A stretch of 64,000 nucleotides of DNA, taken from positions 136,954,306-137,018,305 of the forward strand of contig NC_091133.1 in NCBI RefSeq assembly GCF_040183065.1, read 5' to 3'. The first letter of the stretch is position 1. Each line of letters opens with the position of its first letter. Positions 30,266-41,828 of this stretch are shown one piece after another. Made by a program: the position numbers and the translations under genes. Under the pieces are notes generated by a model that saw only the letters and a list, made by a program, of their open reading frames with translations, was not told where the DNA came from and made no database searches. This DNA comes from Periplaneta americana. Taxonomy: Eukaryota > Arthropoda > Insecta > Blattodea > Blattidae.

Positions 30266-33070
30266 CTAGATATAACGGCTGCAAAGGTAGTAACGTGAAT
30301 ACATACTTCAAAACCAATATGATGTGTAGGCCGAGATTGCGCTAGCCCTTGCTTTGTTGTGAATGATTACTGATTTCATTTACGTCCATGTCTTTGATCG
30401 GCCGTCCTTGGAATCTTCGACACATCCCACGCCTTTATCCAAGCTGCCATCATGGCACTTCACTTCAGCTGAACTCATTACTGTTCTATCTTAATTATGA
30501 ACCATTCTGGTTAAGCCGTTTTGCAATTTGGTTCATGATTTTTTTCTGGCACCAAGCTTTCTCTTTTTGACCATGCTTTAACACTGTCCATGTTTGTCCC
30601 TCGCTGTAGAGTCGCACTCACACAAAAGACATGGAAGTTCGGTGCAGCCTGGTTCAGAATTTTTTTTCTCAACAGAAAGTTCAGGTGCGAGCTCAGTATA
30701 CTACGAAAGCGCACTTGATTCTCACAGCAAAACACGTGATCGGTGTAAACAGTACAAACGTAAGAGTTCAGAATGTTGTCAGATGAAAAAAAGTTTCCTA
30801 GAGAAAACAACATTGGTAGGTACTTACCCGCAGATGGATATGTGCAATGCGACAGTGTGCCATTATACCGCAACGAATACACAATTAATAGTTGGCCTAC
30901 CCACAAAAAATTGAATGATATAGAAAACCGTATTTGATATAGTGAAAGGAGCGCCTTTTTAAAATCCGCACATCAAAGCAAGAAACACGTCAACCGAGGT
31001 TAATTTTCCAATGTATAATCGAAATTGCTATTAATTTTTATACAGTTCTTGGGCTTTCTCATAGCTTAAAACTCGTGGTGCCTTCCTAAAGATGAGGTTG
31101 CGCCACATGTGTGTAAACGTTAAATTAATACGACTGTTTGGTGCCGTTTTTCAATTTGCGTAACTCGAATTTGGTGCAATTATTGGTTTCTGTGTAAACA
31201 CGATGTGCAACTCCCGTTGTGCATTGAACTTCAATTGCACGTGGACGAGCACGTAAAGCTCTCAACAAAGCTTCCGTCTGTTTCTTAATTCTGTCATGTG
31301 GTATAGACGTGCGGACATTTTGTTTGCTCTGTTTTGGTCAACTACTATTGTTTCATTTTCAGTGATTAAGATTGTTTACTTGCTAACGTTCACACCAATG
31401 CATTGTTAGCGTCATCTTATGCTTCACATTTACTGTATAGAGTAACGCTAGAAGTCATAATGGGGGTCGAAAAGAAGAAGGGAGATCTAAATTCCCTAGG
31501 TCATCGTTACGTAAGAGTCATCCCAGACGTGTGAATTTCCATGAAACACTTGAAATTTTTAAATGACGTTTTTATTGCAGGGATGACGCCAAAGTATTCT
31601 TTATACCGGTTGAAGTTTGTCCAGATCATCGGCTTTGTTTAGTACAGAAATTCTTTTACAAAGAAGCCCGGAAACGTACCGATATAGCCTATTACGTTAC
31701 AATGTAAACAGAGGAAATATAACTTCTCACGCATTTATGTGAAAACAGCCTGCCATTATTATTTAAACTTAGTTTTTCTAATTCAAAGAATGAAAAATAA
31801 TGTCGAAGGATCACGCTGTGCATTAAAGAGACATGTTTATGAAGCAGAGAACGATAGATGTGACAGACATGAGTTTGAGAATTCGTCATAGGATAATACG
31901 ACATTCGGCTTACAGTCCACTCCTCAGATCACTAGTCGCGCCCATAACCCCCTCTGAGTACACTTCTACTCACTGCGTTGTTCAGCAGTGTGCTATCTAA
32001 AGCATTCCCGGCTTTCCAGTCTTGTGCAATTCCTAGCATGCAGAACAGTCGTAATACATACTATGTCATCTTGATTGGGACTCATCGCTCTGCTATACAT
32101 GTTCAGTTTGTAGATTTTCACAAGAATAAAATGAATAGCAATCGACATGCTGTTGATTCATCTGTAGTCCTGGAACTTAGACCTATAAAATTATATTTTG
32201 TAAGTTATTATAGGCTAATTGATCTATTAACGAATTTCTATAATACAATATCTGTCTTCAGACAAACTGTTTTCCTTCTCCACAGTTTCACATGAGATCT
32301 TTGTAATCCGTACATCGTCTAACCTCACCTGATGATTCTTCCTTAGACCTTCTCTTTCTTGTTTTCCTATTACATTGGCGACCAGATTGGCATTATTAAT
32401 ATCTGACAATGTTATATTAATATAATATTATAACATTAATAACATACATTTAAGAATTGAATAACTACAAAACACCCAAACCAGAACAACGATTACGCTG
32501 ATATATAAAAGTAGGCCTATGCCGCTATCAGCTGCATTCGTACGTTTAATTAGCCAGTCCAGAGCACACTGCGTGCTTCTGATGCGGGTTGCATCATCTT
32601 TTTCTAGTTCGAACAAATTGCCTTCCACTTCTACAGATCCACATGTTAACGGAGTAGAAATATATCCGCAGGGAATTACATGCGATTGCTTTGTTAGCAG
32701 TTTTATTTATCTAATTGGCTACGAATTAAATATCACTATCTGTAAGTGACTGATAATTTCAAAGGGCTTAAGACTACAAAGAAGGGCTGGTGAGCTTATC
32801 ATCAGCTCTGCAACGGATCATTTTCACCTAAATTACCTGTCGTAGTAGTTCTTTACAAATCAAAAGTCTTGTGCTTAAAGCGTCTCATCGTCTCTCATCT
32901 CATAGTCGGTTTCAACTGTAAGGACTCTTAAGATTCATGCGTATGTATTTTATTGATCATCATGTGTTCCGATAAGTTAGGCCTGTAGTTTTATGAATAT
33001 TTATTTTATTAAGATATAATTTCCGTCAACTAACTTATTACCGGTTCTAATATTTATTATTTTACTAAAC
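30266..33070. other. unassigned sequence
   Basis: Open frames of 60 to 130 codons exist on both strands (30511-30906 minus and 31978-32295 plus are the longest), none with a recognisable domain. A small AT palindrome lies at about 32408-32440. Confidence 0.35.
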
Positions 33071-33104
33071 GGACGTCTTCGCCCTCATGGAAGCATCATC
33101 AGGT
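33071..33104 (-). ncRNA. possible hammerhead-ribozyme relic of a Penelope-like element
   Basis: On the minus strand the sequence reads CCTGATGATGC, a short stem-like part, GGGCGAAGACGTCC. The conserved hammerhead core is CTGATGA plus GAAAC. Here CTGATGA is present and the second box reads CGAAGACGTC, one inserted G away from CGAAACGTC-type boxes. Penelope-like elements are known to carry hammerhead motifs with very similar context. No PLE coding sequence is visible nearby, so this may be an isolated terminal fragment or a coincidence. Confidence 0.35.
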
Positions 33105-33649
33105 CATAGACATGAGTAACGCTCACATAATAAGTCACATAAACAAGTTTCACAATATAAATTTACATGAAAGGTTAAAATATGGTTAAATAATGATTAA
33201 CATTATCTGATTCTATCCAATTACAAATAGATTGTTTTATCAATGTGGTTATAAATGCAATGGGTTATCAGCAAAGTCCAGTTCTGCGTCACAGTCGAGA
33301 ATCATTTGTTGAAAACAAGATAAGTCCAGCAGAGAAATTGTGTATTATTTTAAGACAAGTAATAATGCAATTATGGCTATTAAACTATATTTGTACAATT
33401 ATGAAATTCTACAATAATTTTAATTCATAAATAATTTAATACAAAAGTAACAATTTAAATTGCAAAACCATTTTAGAAAATTTCCAATCATGTTGGGAAG
33501 CTTCCTTCATTCTTATATTTCGAATTTCAATATATGTTAAAATCATATATATTTGCTCTTTTGTTTCGGCAAAAAAATGCAAGAGGGAAACTTTTTACTG
33601 TGACAGATTAAGAAAACTTCGTACTCCATTACCTTTTTGTCGGACATAA

Positions 33650-33651
<2 letters not shown>
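33105..33651. other. unassigned AT-rich sequence
   Basis: Nothing supported. Confidence 0.35.

Positions 33652-33700
<49 letters not shown>
33652..33700. repeat. poly-T run (poly-A tail of a minus-strand element)
   Basis: About 49 consecutive T. On the minus strand it is a poly-A directly after the LINE relic at 33701-34270. Confidence 0.9.
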
Positions 33701-33706
<6 letters not shown>

Positions 33707-34270
33707 ATAGACCCGTTCGTTACTCCACTGACTCTTTCATCGCTGTTCTGTGTTCTCTTCTTAATTATACCAAGAAACGGTGTTTACTGTCGAACTTCAC
33801 ACTGACTGGTCGAGGAACCATAACCTTCGTCTACCAGCAGAACATCATTTTCTTGAGGTTGGCACATATCAGTAAATTACCCTCCTCTTCTACAGTCAAC
33901 AGTACAGAAACATTCGTTGTAGTTCGCCTTTCTTTTCAACTATACTTTCATAGTGTTCCCATTGGCTATTGGGGCCAGGAGACGAACATGTGCTCAGCTT
34001 CAGACTTTTCATTTTCCAGAGGTCCGCAGAAGATGTTCCTTTTTCTATTAAAAGCTTCCCTTGCCATTGATATCTTCCTTTTGACTTGCTGGCAGCAGTT
34101 CATGTTAGCCTACTACTTTTAGTACATCCCAAGTCAGTTATTTGAAGGTGTCCACTTGCTCTACTATCTTATTTAGAATTGGCAAGTTTACATTCTTTAT
34201 TTTTCTTTCAACAGCGATGGTCTTCGTCTCTGATGTATTTAGAATCGACCTTCTATTCGATTTGACAACA
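33701..34270 (-). pseudogene. degraded LINE reverse transcriptase fragment
   Basis: On the minus strand, pieces in different frames read SILNTSETKTIAVERKIKN, then LNKIVEQVDTFK, and farther on INGKGSF or MAREAFNRKRNIFCGPLE. These match the linker after the YADD palm and the region around the MAKEAFNRRK-type motif of arthropod LINE reverse transcriptases. Stops and frame changes interrupt it throughout. It ends toward the poly-A. Confidence 0.7.
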
Positions 34271-34577
34271 TATTTTCAAACTCATAAACAAAATACAGCA
34301 AATTTAAATGGTTTAATTATGAGTCACGAGGTGAACTGAGGAGCATGCGCCGTGTTATGTATCTGGAACTTACAAAATGGTCGCGCCGCGAAGTGTACTC
34401 ATCTCACCGATAATTGAAGTAGCAACTTCAGAGCGAATAACTAATATATTACTCGTTTTACTATTAAGATGACCTCCCGAGCGACGTAGAGCTTCTTCAC
34501 ACTGAAAAACGAGAGAATGCAGACAGCGGCTGAAAGAAGAAAAGCAACCACACGCATGCGCGCTAGGACGAACAGTC

Positions 34578-34617
34578 ATGGTGTTATTTTATTTGCTCCT
34601 AGTTCAGTTATTAACAG
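34578..34617 (+). CDS. candidate first coding exon (signal-peptide-like)
   Basis: ATG at 34578 has G at -3 and G at +4. It opens MVLFYLLLVQLLT followed by a split G codon, and the next bases are GTGAGT, a strong 5' splice donor after AACAG. The exon would end in phase 1, which is common for exons encoding signal peptides. The 200 bases upstream are unusually rich in CG dinucleotides for this window (GGTCGCGCCGCGAAG, CACACGCATGCGCGC), as expected of a promoter region. No second exon was identified within the window, so this is an inference from a short open frame and a splice site. The alternative is chance. Confidence 0.35.
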
Positions 34618-35781
34618 GTGAGTTGTACGTGTTTACATAAAATTCAGACTAATAATTACATTCGAAATATTGATTCGGTTACGCAGTCCAACAATTAATT
34701 CCCTCGCTGCTGGTAATTAGGAAGCCGACCATATGGGCCAAACATCCATATTGCTGCATGCGTCATACGTTGGAATTAAGGTTATTAATATTTTCATCAC
34801 CCACGTATGATCGATTGCATCATAAATTCAACAAATCCAACTGCTGCTGCATTCCATGTGTCTGGAATGTAACACTAGACCGTCCAATATTTGGTCACTG
34901 GCATGATGAATGCTTTTTATAGCAAAGATCAGTTCAATAGCTGCCGGGTATATAAATGTTCCCAAGAGTGAGTCACACTGGCAGATGAAAAGAGGGATAA
35001 CATCCAGAGATAGAAATAAGAGGAAGATATAAAGGCAAGAGGACTATTCAGCGCTGCCCCGTTGTGTAGGTATCGCGCTCATAAGTGTTCAGACCAATAA
35101 TCCCACATCTCTTTCGCTCAAGCATACAAATCAGTAGGGAGGGTCTGGATCCCGCATCTGCAACACATTCTAGTGCTCAGCTGTCTGGCATACACGTTGA
35201 ATTCGACTCGGCCTACACTTCAAACAATACTTATTCTTAATATTCTATGTCGACTGTCGCCTGAAGAATAACTTAGCAAGTGAAACATTTACAGCGAATG
35301 GTGAAAAAATGCACAACCAACCAAGAAGGAACAAAGCAGCTTCTGGTCGCTGGCGGAACTGTATCGGCATTTGAAACATAATGAGGATTTAGCTCTGTGT
35401 TATAGGTATAATGTTCTGAAATAAATCAAATTTGAAACCTCTAATATTTACTCACTTCCAAACAAGAAACATTCTGAGTGAGAAAAAATGTTTCCTTAGC
35501 CCATCCAGTAGCTCTGGTTCGATCCTCGGCGTTGAAGTGCTGCGTAAGATCGGAGAATGATTTCTCGTTCTCCTCAATTCATAAATTTCATCCCACTACT
35601 ACTATCCAATTTGTCCTACCTCTCCTAGCATTTCATCTCAAGAAATGCAATGGCATAGATTGACGTACGAACACAGATGCACAGGTAAGCATATAGCAAG
35701 TTTTGAAAATTGAATTTCGCTTTTCATTATTTTTGTAACGCAACATGTAACATCATCGTAATTTTTGGCCTTTCCATGTAC
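34618..35781. other. unassigned sequence (intron if the 34578 exon is real)
   Basis: No supported exon. A 61-codon frame at 35478-35663 has no recognisable domain. Confidence 0.3.
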
Positions 35782-35783
35782 TT

Positions 35784-35838
<55 letters not shown>

Positions 35839-35839
35839 T
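35782..35839. repeat. TTTA tetranucleotide array
   Basis: About 14 TTTA units. Confidence 0.95.
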
Positions 35840-35947
35840 ATGCCACAGCAGAGCAAATTCCCCCATTACAGTAGCATTATACTGTACAAACTATGTTTCT
35901 TAGCTTAGGTGTACTGTAATACAACTGCAACTACTGTACAAATACAA

Positions 35948-35967
35948 AAAACACACACACACACACA
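35948..35967. repeat. CA dinucleotide array
   Basis: Ten CA units. Confidence 0.9.
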
Positions 35968-36049
35968 AGCTGTTGCAACAACATACATACAATAGTGTTC
36001 ACATATTATAAATATAACACAAAAATGAAAGTAAAAACAAAAGATATGT

Positions 36050-36385
36050 AGTCTTTGCTCCCGAACCCAGAGGGCCGGGGTTCGATTCCCCGCTTGAGAC
36101 GAGTTGTTTGGGTGAGGTTTTCTCGGGGTTTTTCCCTCACTCCTATGGAAGAATATCACGTAACTTTATCAGGCGATTGGAACCCCATTCATTCTCGCCA
36201 CTTCCTTTCCTCCCTCATCATCCTTTCCTCATCAGTCTGGTTGTCTTACTTGCTTCAGATCGCGCCTGCGGCGGCCCTCCGAAGCCGCTGACTCTCTCGG
36301 CCGGCCTCCGTGGATATGTCAAGCGGAACCCACTCCCCTCCCGACGGGAGAGCAGGCCTACACCTCAGACCGTTTGAGGGCGGAA
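36050..36385 (+). mobile_element. tRNA-derived SINE, 5'-degraded, third tail type
   Basis: B-box GGGGTTCGATTCCCC at about 36077-36091 is followed by GGTGAGGTTTTCTCGGGGTT and TTTCCCTCACTCC, the module shared with the other SINEs. It then has a different tail: GGCGATTGGAACCCCATTCA, a CT-rich segment and CGCGCCTGCGGCGGCCCTCC. The A-box half is not clear. Short plus-strand frames here are SINE translations. Confidence 0.65.
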
Positions 36386-36759
36386 TGTGGGGGTTGTTGG
36401 GGTGGAATTTATTTTACAAGATTTTATTGCAAGCAAAAATTGCATACAATAACTAAGATTTTACAATATTATTGCAATACTCGTATATGAATATTCTTCA
36501 AAATTCGAAACTGATTACCACGGAATAGTAGGCCTACACGGATTTGGAAGGATGGAGGGACTGGTCGTCAGGGTGTTGGCGGTTAGGTCAGTTCGGCCTA
36601 GGTGAGGTCGGTGGGCATGCAACTCATCCCAGGGGCGCACAATAGGCCTCAGGTCGCACTGAATAGGGGTGTTCCCCTCCCGCCCTCATTGAGAGAGAAA
36701 AAACATGTATGTATACACGAAGTACGCATATAATATGTATGTATGTATGCAGGCATGTA
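36386..36759. other. unassigned sequence with GTAT and ATGC repeats
   Basis: Contains a G-rich stretch (36540-36640) and short ATGTATGT and GCATGTAAGCATGCATG repeats around 36735-36770. Confidence 0.35.
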
Positions 36760-37165
36760 AGCATGCATGTATATAATCTCATTACATTAACATTATTCTC
36801 GTTATATCAATATATTTTAGATTTACATTTCGATCCCTGTAACATAGTTCCAGTAAACTACTATAAAATTAATTTTCATCGTTTAAGAAACTAGCCAATT
36901 CAACGTAATTACAATTCTATATCGTATATAGATTGAATTGTATCGTATTAGCTTAAAAATTATTACTTTTTCGTACAGACTTTATCTGAAATTAAGTGAA
37001 CACACTAGTCGTTAAAATTTAACACAAGGTTACTTCTGTAGAATCTTTAGTGTATTATAAATATTCATAACTTAAATATGTATGTAACTATTGTTAAGGC
37101 TGGTTGAGTAGAAGAGAAGGCCTTATGGCCTTAACTCTGCCAGCAAAAGTAAAACATAAAACATT
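36760..37165 (+). mobile_element. LINE 3' UTR fragment
   Basis: Same family as 3183-4044 (minus) and 29900-30265. It has ATTACTTTTTCGTACAGACT, GTAGAATCTTTAGTG, then GGCTGGTTGAGTAGAAGAGA and the stem-forming AAGGCCTTATGGCCTT, ending CTGCCAGCAAAAGTAAAACA. 5'-truncated, no coding part. Confidence 0.8.
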
Positions 37166-38069
37166 CTATAATATGTTCAGTGTTGTTTAATGTGTAAAAT
37201 ATTACGCATAGGCCCTATATAATAAGATACGTATATTAATGTACTTTTAAATGTATTTAATATGTATTTTTGTAACAAATAAATGCAAATTCCAATTCAT
37301 TCCATGTACCATAACATTATTTGGTCTGTTGTAGCTGAAGTTTGTGCGTCGCAACTCATAAGAATGCAGCGAACACATTTTAAAATGCCAGGAATAAGGA
37401 ATGATATTAAATGCCAGCAGACACATGACAGCTCACGGCGTAAGACCGGCAGTCGGGGACGCGCGAAGCTTTCAGATTTTAAGAAGGAAAAGTACAAAAA
37501 AGATAAAGCTTAAAAACAGGCCTACAAGGTATAACATTAAATTTAATTCAGACGAAAACGATAAAACTGAGCGCCATGCAAGAGATGCAAGGCAGACTGT
37601 CAGGATCTTAATGGAAGGAAGGCTGCTCACAATAGCGCTCGCTTCCACGTCGCTCCCCTCGCTGGTTGTCATCCCTCACCCGTCCGGAATATCATACGCA
37701 TACACGTACAACAACCGATTGTTATCGTGCGCCTTGGCACACACGTCAGTGGCGTAAGCACACAGAGGGCTTAGCGGTTTTTTCTGCTTATTTGAAACTT
37801 ACTTTCAATTTGTGCGCATAGCAATGACCGTCCGCGGGTTTCTGTACACACAACTGTCTTATAATAGGAACCTGACTGTTTTGGCGACGTTTCTTACCAA
37901 TAAATGTAATAGGGAGTCTGAAATAAAAGTTTGCCTTTATTCATGTTGCCCATGCAGTAGATCTACGACACAGAACTGCCTGTTTTATTTTATCGTCCGA
38001 TGAAGCCGCAACATCTTTGGCCACAGTCGAACATGGCACCCACGACGCAACGCTTCTGAATAAGCAAAA
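37166..38069. other. unassigned sequence
   Basis: Frames 37283-37513 and 37401-37757 overlap each other in different phases and carry no domain. Nothing else supported. Confidence 0.3.
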
Positions 38070-39066
38070 TCTATAGGCCTACTAATAATAAATCTGTAGC
38101 CAAAATTGTTCTGGTAATTTTCGATTTTCCACAAATAATTGGCCCTAACATATATAATCAACCGCCCTGAAACCGAAAATCGCTTTTTTGAAATTTTTGT
38201 TTGTATGTTTGTCTGTCTGTCTGTCTCGTTGTTTGTTACCTTTTCACGCGATAATGGCTGAACCGATTTATATGAAAATTGGAATATAAATTAAGTTCGT
38301 TATAACTTATGATTTAGGCTATATGGCATTCAAAATATTTTATTTAAAAGGGGGATTATAAGGAGGCTTGAATTAAATAAATCGAAATATCTCCCTCATT
38401 GTTAATTTTCATGACAAATATTACATAACAAAAGTTTCTTTAAAAATAATTTCCGATAAGTTTTATTCCTTGAAAAATTTTGATAGGACCGATATTTAAT
38501 GAGATAAATGAGTTTCAAAATTACAATAACAACGCCATCCAAGGCGGTGTAATGAAATAAAAAAACAAATGACTTCATCTATAAGGGGCCTTGGACAACA
38601 ACAATCCAAAGCTATGAAACATAGCCTACAGAAAATGTTTCTGTGTTTGTATGAAGTAATGTCGGAAGCTAAATTAACCGATTTGTATAATTAATTATTA
38701 ATTCACCATTGGAAAGTGTAGTTTCTCTAGATGGACATAATGCTATAATGTTATTACAGTAACTTCTGAGTGAATCGAGGACAGGTAATATTAAAATAGC
38801 TTCTTATGCACAGAAAACTTGATAGGCTATTCTGTACATTCGTTTCCTGTATTTCCTAAAATAATTTTTATGACCGAATGAGTGGTCTCTGAATCAAAAT
38901 GATCGCATTTTATTTTCTTTAAATACAATTTAAATTAAGTAACATAATAAACGATATATCCTTCTATCAAACACGAATGTTCCCTGGATCAAATGTCCTA
39001 TTTTAATTGTATAATTACTTTATATTTATTTCTAACGGGTGCAGCGGAGCGCACGGGTACGGCTAG
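38070..39066 (+). mobile_element. non-autonomous Helitron, complete
   Basis: It starts TCTATAGGCCTACTAATAAT after an A and ends GGTACGGCTAG before a T, giving the A-T insertion site, 5' TC and 3' CTAG typical of Helitrons. A small hairpin (GTGC..GCAC within GGGTGCAGCGGAGCGCACGG) lies just before the end. No target duplication, as expected. There are 997 bases without a Rep/helicase frame. It is closely similar to 62852-63821. Relative to that copy the start carries an extra GGCC inside TCTATA/CTAATAAT. Confidence 0.93.
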
Positions 39067-39780
39067 TTTAACAATAAGATAATCAAAAGTGATCCTCCGC
39101 TTTTTAATTAAAGCTTCCCCCCACGTCACACATAAGAGTTCCGTAACGAAAAGTAAAAGTTCGTGGACTACGTCAACTGTGTGTGGTGCCAAACCTGTAA
39201 GGTCTTCTGCATATTACCTACAGATCTATGCATCACATTTTCAGCGCAGTTTATATGGCGTACATTCATTATCTATCTCAGTCTGTGAACACAATTGATT
39301 GAAAACCATTGTCTGCAATATTAGGCCTATATGGGAGATTCAGCGTTGTTTTCCTTTGGTTAGTATTTTCTGAAGAAACAAATAATTACCAGATGCCAAC
39401 AGATTAAGAAAAACCCTTCATCTTATCGAAAATCACCTGACAACGGTTAACCACTTTTTCCTTTTACACGCCGAACGCGCTTCTTAGAGGACTACAACAC
39501 ACGACCGACAATGTCGATGGTTCTTGTCTCCCTGCATTGTGGTTCGTTACTGATCCTGTCTTTAAAAACATCTCAGCGCTACTGGGTATAGATTTTTTGG
39601 AGGTTCCACTATTTGAAAATATTCCAGGTCAGTTTGTCCACTTTGTATTGTAATGCGCCACTAAAAATTTTGGGAAATTCTAGAAAATATTACAATAAAC
39701 AACTGGTTTATTAAATTATATTTGTAAATATTATAGCCTGTAGTTCTAGAGCTAAATTAAAATAGGAACGAGATTATCGG
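39067..39780. other. unassigned sequence
   Basis: Nothing supported. Confidence 0.35.
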
Positions 39781-40230
39781 ATGGCTTTTTTGTTACTAAG
39801 ATTTATGCTCACAAAAACTTTATTCAAAATGTATTCTCAAAAAGCTATGAAAACACAGAAAAGGAAATCCAGCAGCATCATTATGGAGAGTAGAGAGAAT
39901 ACTGTGGATATATTAGACCTATTATTTGCAGACGATCAATTAGTAACAGCCGGCGATTATGATCATTTGGCGTGCATAATGAGAAAAATGGAAGAAGATT
40001 ACATTCACCGGAGACTAAACAGAAGTATATGGATAGAAGTAATTCCATGGTAATTGGTAGTGAAAAAGTAAATGATTTAATGTTAGAAGAAACTGAAGTA
40101 ATGATTAAAAGATTTCAGGAATTCAAATATCTAGGAATAACAATTTTTTAAGACGTCGGATATTAAAGATAAGACAGCGATAAGAGGTTAAAAATTGAAT
40201 TTATGGGATAAATATTTTTAAAACAACAGC
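39781..40230 (+). pseudogene. LINE reverse transcriptase fragment with FADD motif
   Basis: Frame 39781-40053 contains DILDLLFADDQLVTAGDYDH, where FADD is the palm motif of reverse transcriptase. A frame change at about 40045 leads to SMVIGSEKVNDLM and FKYLGITIF, then LNLWDKYF. The copy lacks everything upstream of the palm. It continues after an inserted SINE at about 40555. Confidence 0.78.
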
Positions 40231-40553
40231 AGTGTATGTGTATGTATATTCAAGTAGCCTGTAGCCTCCCTGTATGAAGGTAAAGTCAACCTCATGACAG
40301 GCCAGATCGGTCCAGAGGGTGGCGAGAGGTTAAGGTTCCCACCTTGATATACAGTCGACATTTAATGGCAGTAGGGATGTCAGTCCTACGTGCCCGCCGC
40401 CTTTACCCCCAAGAAAATGTCCCTGGTACTCATTTCTGTTAGACACTGAGGAGGGCCATATGCGACTGGAAGGATTAGATCCATGGATAAACCTATGACT
40501 TCATCCGAAATCGAACCTGTGACCTTCCGGCTTGCAGCGTTACCGCGCATTTA
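40231..40553 (-). mobile_element. tRNA-derived SINE inserted in LINE relic
   Basis: On the minus strand the head GCGCGGTAACGCTGCAAGCC and B-box CAGGTTCGATTTCGG are followed by a body with CCATGGATCTAATCC, GCGGCGGGCACGTAGGACTG and a tail near CCTTCATACAGGGAGGCTAC. It lacks the GACGCTAAATAACC tail of the other SINEs, so it is another family. It separates two parts of one LINE coding region. Confidence 0.62.
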
Positions 40554-40746
40554 TACAATATATAAATTATTAGTTAGGAGTGTGACAACTTAGGGAGCAA
40601 GACTGTGGATGTTAAATCCTGAAACTAAATCTAACTATAATTTACAGGAATGAGCTGCGCGATGTTCAAAATTAGACAAAATAAGAAATGAGGAAATTAG
40701 AAGAATGGATGACACATTGTACAATTAACTATAACTTATCGATAGT
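40554..40746 (+). pseudogene. LINE reverse transcriptase fragment, continuation
   Basis: Resumes with VRSVTTYGARLWMLNPETKS and, in shifted frames, IRNEEIRRMDDTLYN. These correspond to the YGAETW and DRVRNEEIRRRM blocks of the LINE C-terminal region. It is interrupted again at 40747 by an inverted-repeat element. Confidence 0.7.
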
Positions 40747-40986
40747 ATAGGGTAAAGGTTGGTAACACTGTGATACTAATAACATTATGATAGTTCTTTT
40801 TGAGAATTTTTTTACAATTTTACTGAGCGATAGGACGATCGGTTTTTTGCATATTAAGGGAATGTTCGTGGACAACTTTCTGCACAAAAACCGGCCCTTC
40901 TCTCGCTCAGTAAAATTATAAAAAATTCTCAAAAAGTACTATCATAATATTATTAGTACCACAATACCACTAACCTCTGCCCTACA
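40747..40986. mobile_element. inverted-repeat element (TA target) inserted in LINE relic
   Basis: The left end TAGGGTAAAGGTTGGTAACA is matched by the inverted right end TAGGGCAGAGGTTAGTGGTA. The arms continue for about 85 bases with CATTATGATAGT, CTTTTTGAGAATTTTTT and ATTTTACTGAGCGA. TA lies at both outer edges. 240 bases, non-coding, hairpin-forming. Confidence 0.85.
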
Positions 40987-41200
40987 GTTAAATCGGTATG
41001 GCCATTGCGGAGGATGGAAGGCGACAGGCTGCCGAGAAATATATTGGAATGGATATGACACTTGCAGGAAGAGGGAAGGGTTACATGGAAATAGAGAAGC
41101 ATGGAGAAGAAAAATGTGGACATAAAAAGACGTTTGAGCAATGTAAACCTCTTTATAATAAAAAAAAATCTCTTTTACTTTAAAATTAATGGGTAGATAA
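40987..41200 (+). pseudogene. LINE C-terminal fragment, continuation
   Basis: RYGHCGGWKATGCREIYWNG and later REAWRRKMWT in mixed frames correspond to the WYGHVRRMEEDRLPRKILEW-type end of arthropod LINEs. It ends in an A-rich tail near 41160-41168. Confidence 0.6.
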
Positions 41201-41339
41201 AATTATTCGATAAAATAACGCAATTTCGCTATTTATTTGAAAACGGCTTTCAAACTTACTGACCATCTTCTTCCTAGTAGCTTAAATACTCGTAACATAC
41301 AGTGAGCAGTGATAGACGAAATATTATACAGGGAGCTTG

Positions 41340-41745
41340 TCCACAAAAATTGTCAAAGTTATAAAAAAATACTGTTGTGGGGAGTCGAACCACTGCCCTG
41401 CCAGCGCGCCACATGTCGAGGAGCCGACTGTCCAGCCATCAAGGCACGCAGTTAATGGTCGGCAATCAACACCCGGGCCAGCCGCTGCTCTTGGGAAATC
41501 AAGGAACAGATTTTTAAACGGAGGCGGGCGCAGTCTTCCTCGCCTCACATGTTCTACATCTGGAATGAGGTCGTGCAGTCCAAACGTCGCGCACGATACT
41601 AGCAGTTCCATCGCAGCCTGGCCATGCCTATCCGAGGTTGCTGTCGATTGCCTGATTGAGTTCTTCCGAGGTTTTCTCTCAACTATAAGGCGAGGACTTA
41701 TCTCGCCAAATAGCATTCCACTGTCGCCTATCCCACGAAGCTAGA
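41340..41745. repeat. possible composite SINE-like sequence
   Basis: GGTTCGACTCCCC on the minus strand (41388-41400) looks like a B-box. Farther on the plus strand carries CCGAGGTTTTCTCTCAACTA and CTCGCCAAATAGCATTCCAC, similar to the SINE tail module. The two are in opposite orientation, so I cannot make one SINE out of them. Long frames on both strands (41324-41716 and 41337-41744) are not supported as genes. Confidence 0.35.
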
Positions 41746-41828
41746 TATCTTGTAGATCAGTGGTGACCAACACAGTAAGGAAGCAAGGAGGCCAAAGATA
41801 TTGGAGGAATAGGAGGGACGCAGTATAC

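Noticed and set aside
30511..30906. 131-codon minus-strand frame
   Set aside because: No recognisable domain, several overlapping frames on the other strand, and no splice or promoter context.
33637..34122. 161-codon plus-strand open frame with poly-Phe start
   Set aside because: The start is the translated poly-T, and the rest is antisense to a LINE reverse transcriptase relic.
41324..41744. Two overlapping frames of 130 and 135 codons on opposite strands
   Set aside because: No domain on either strand. GC-rich sequence with SINE-like modules readily gives long frames.
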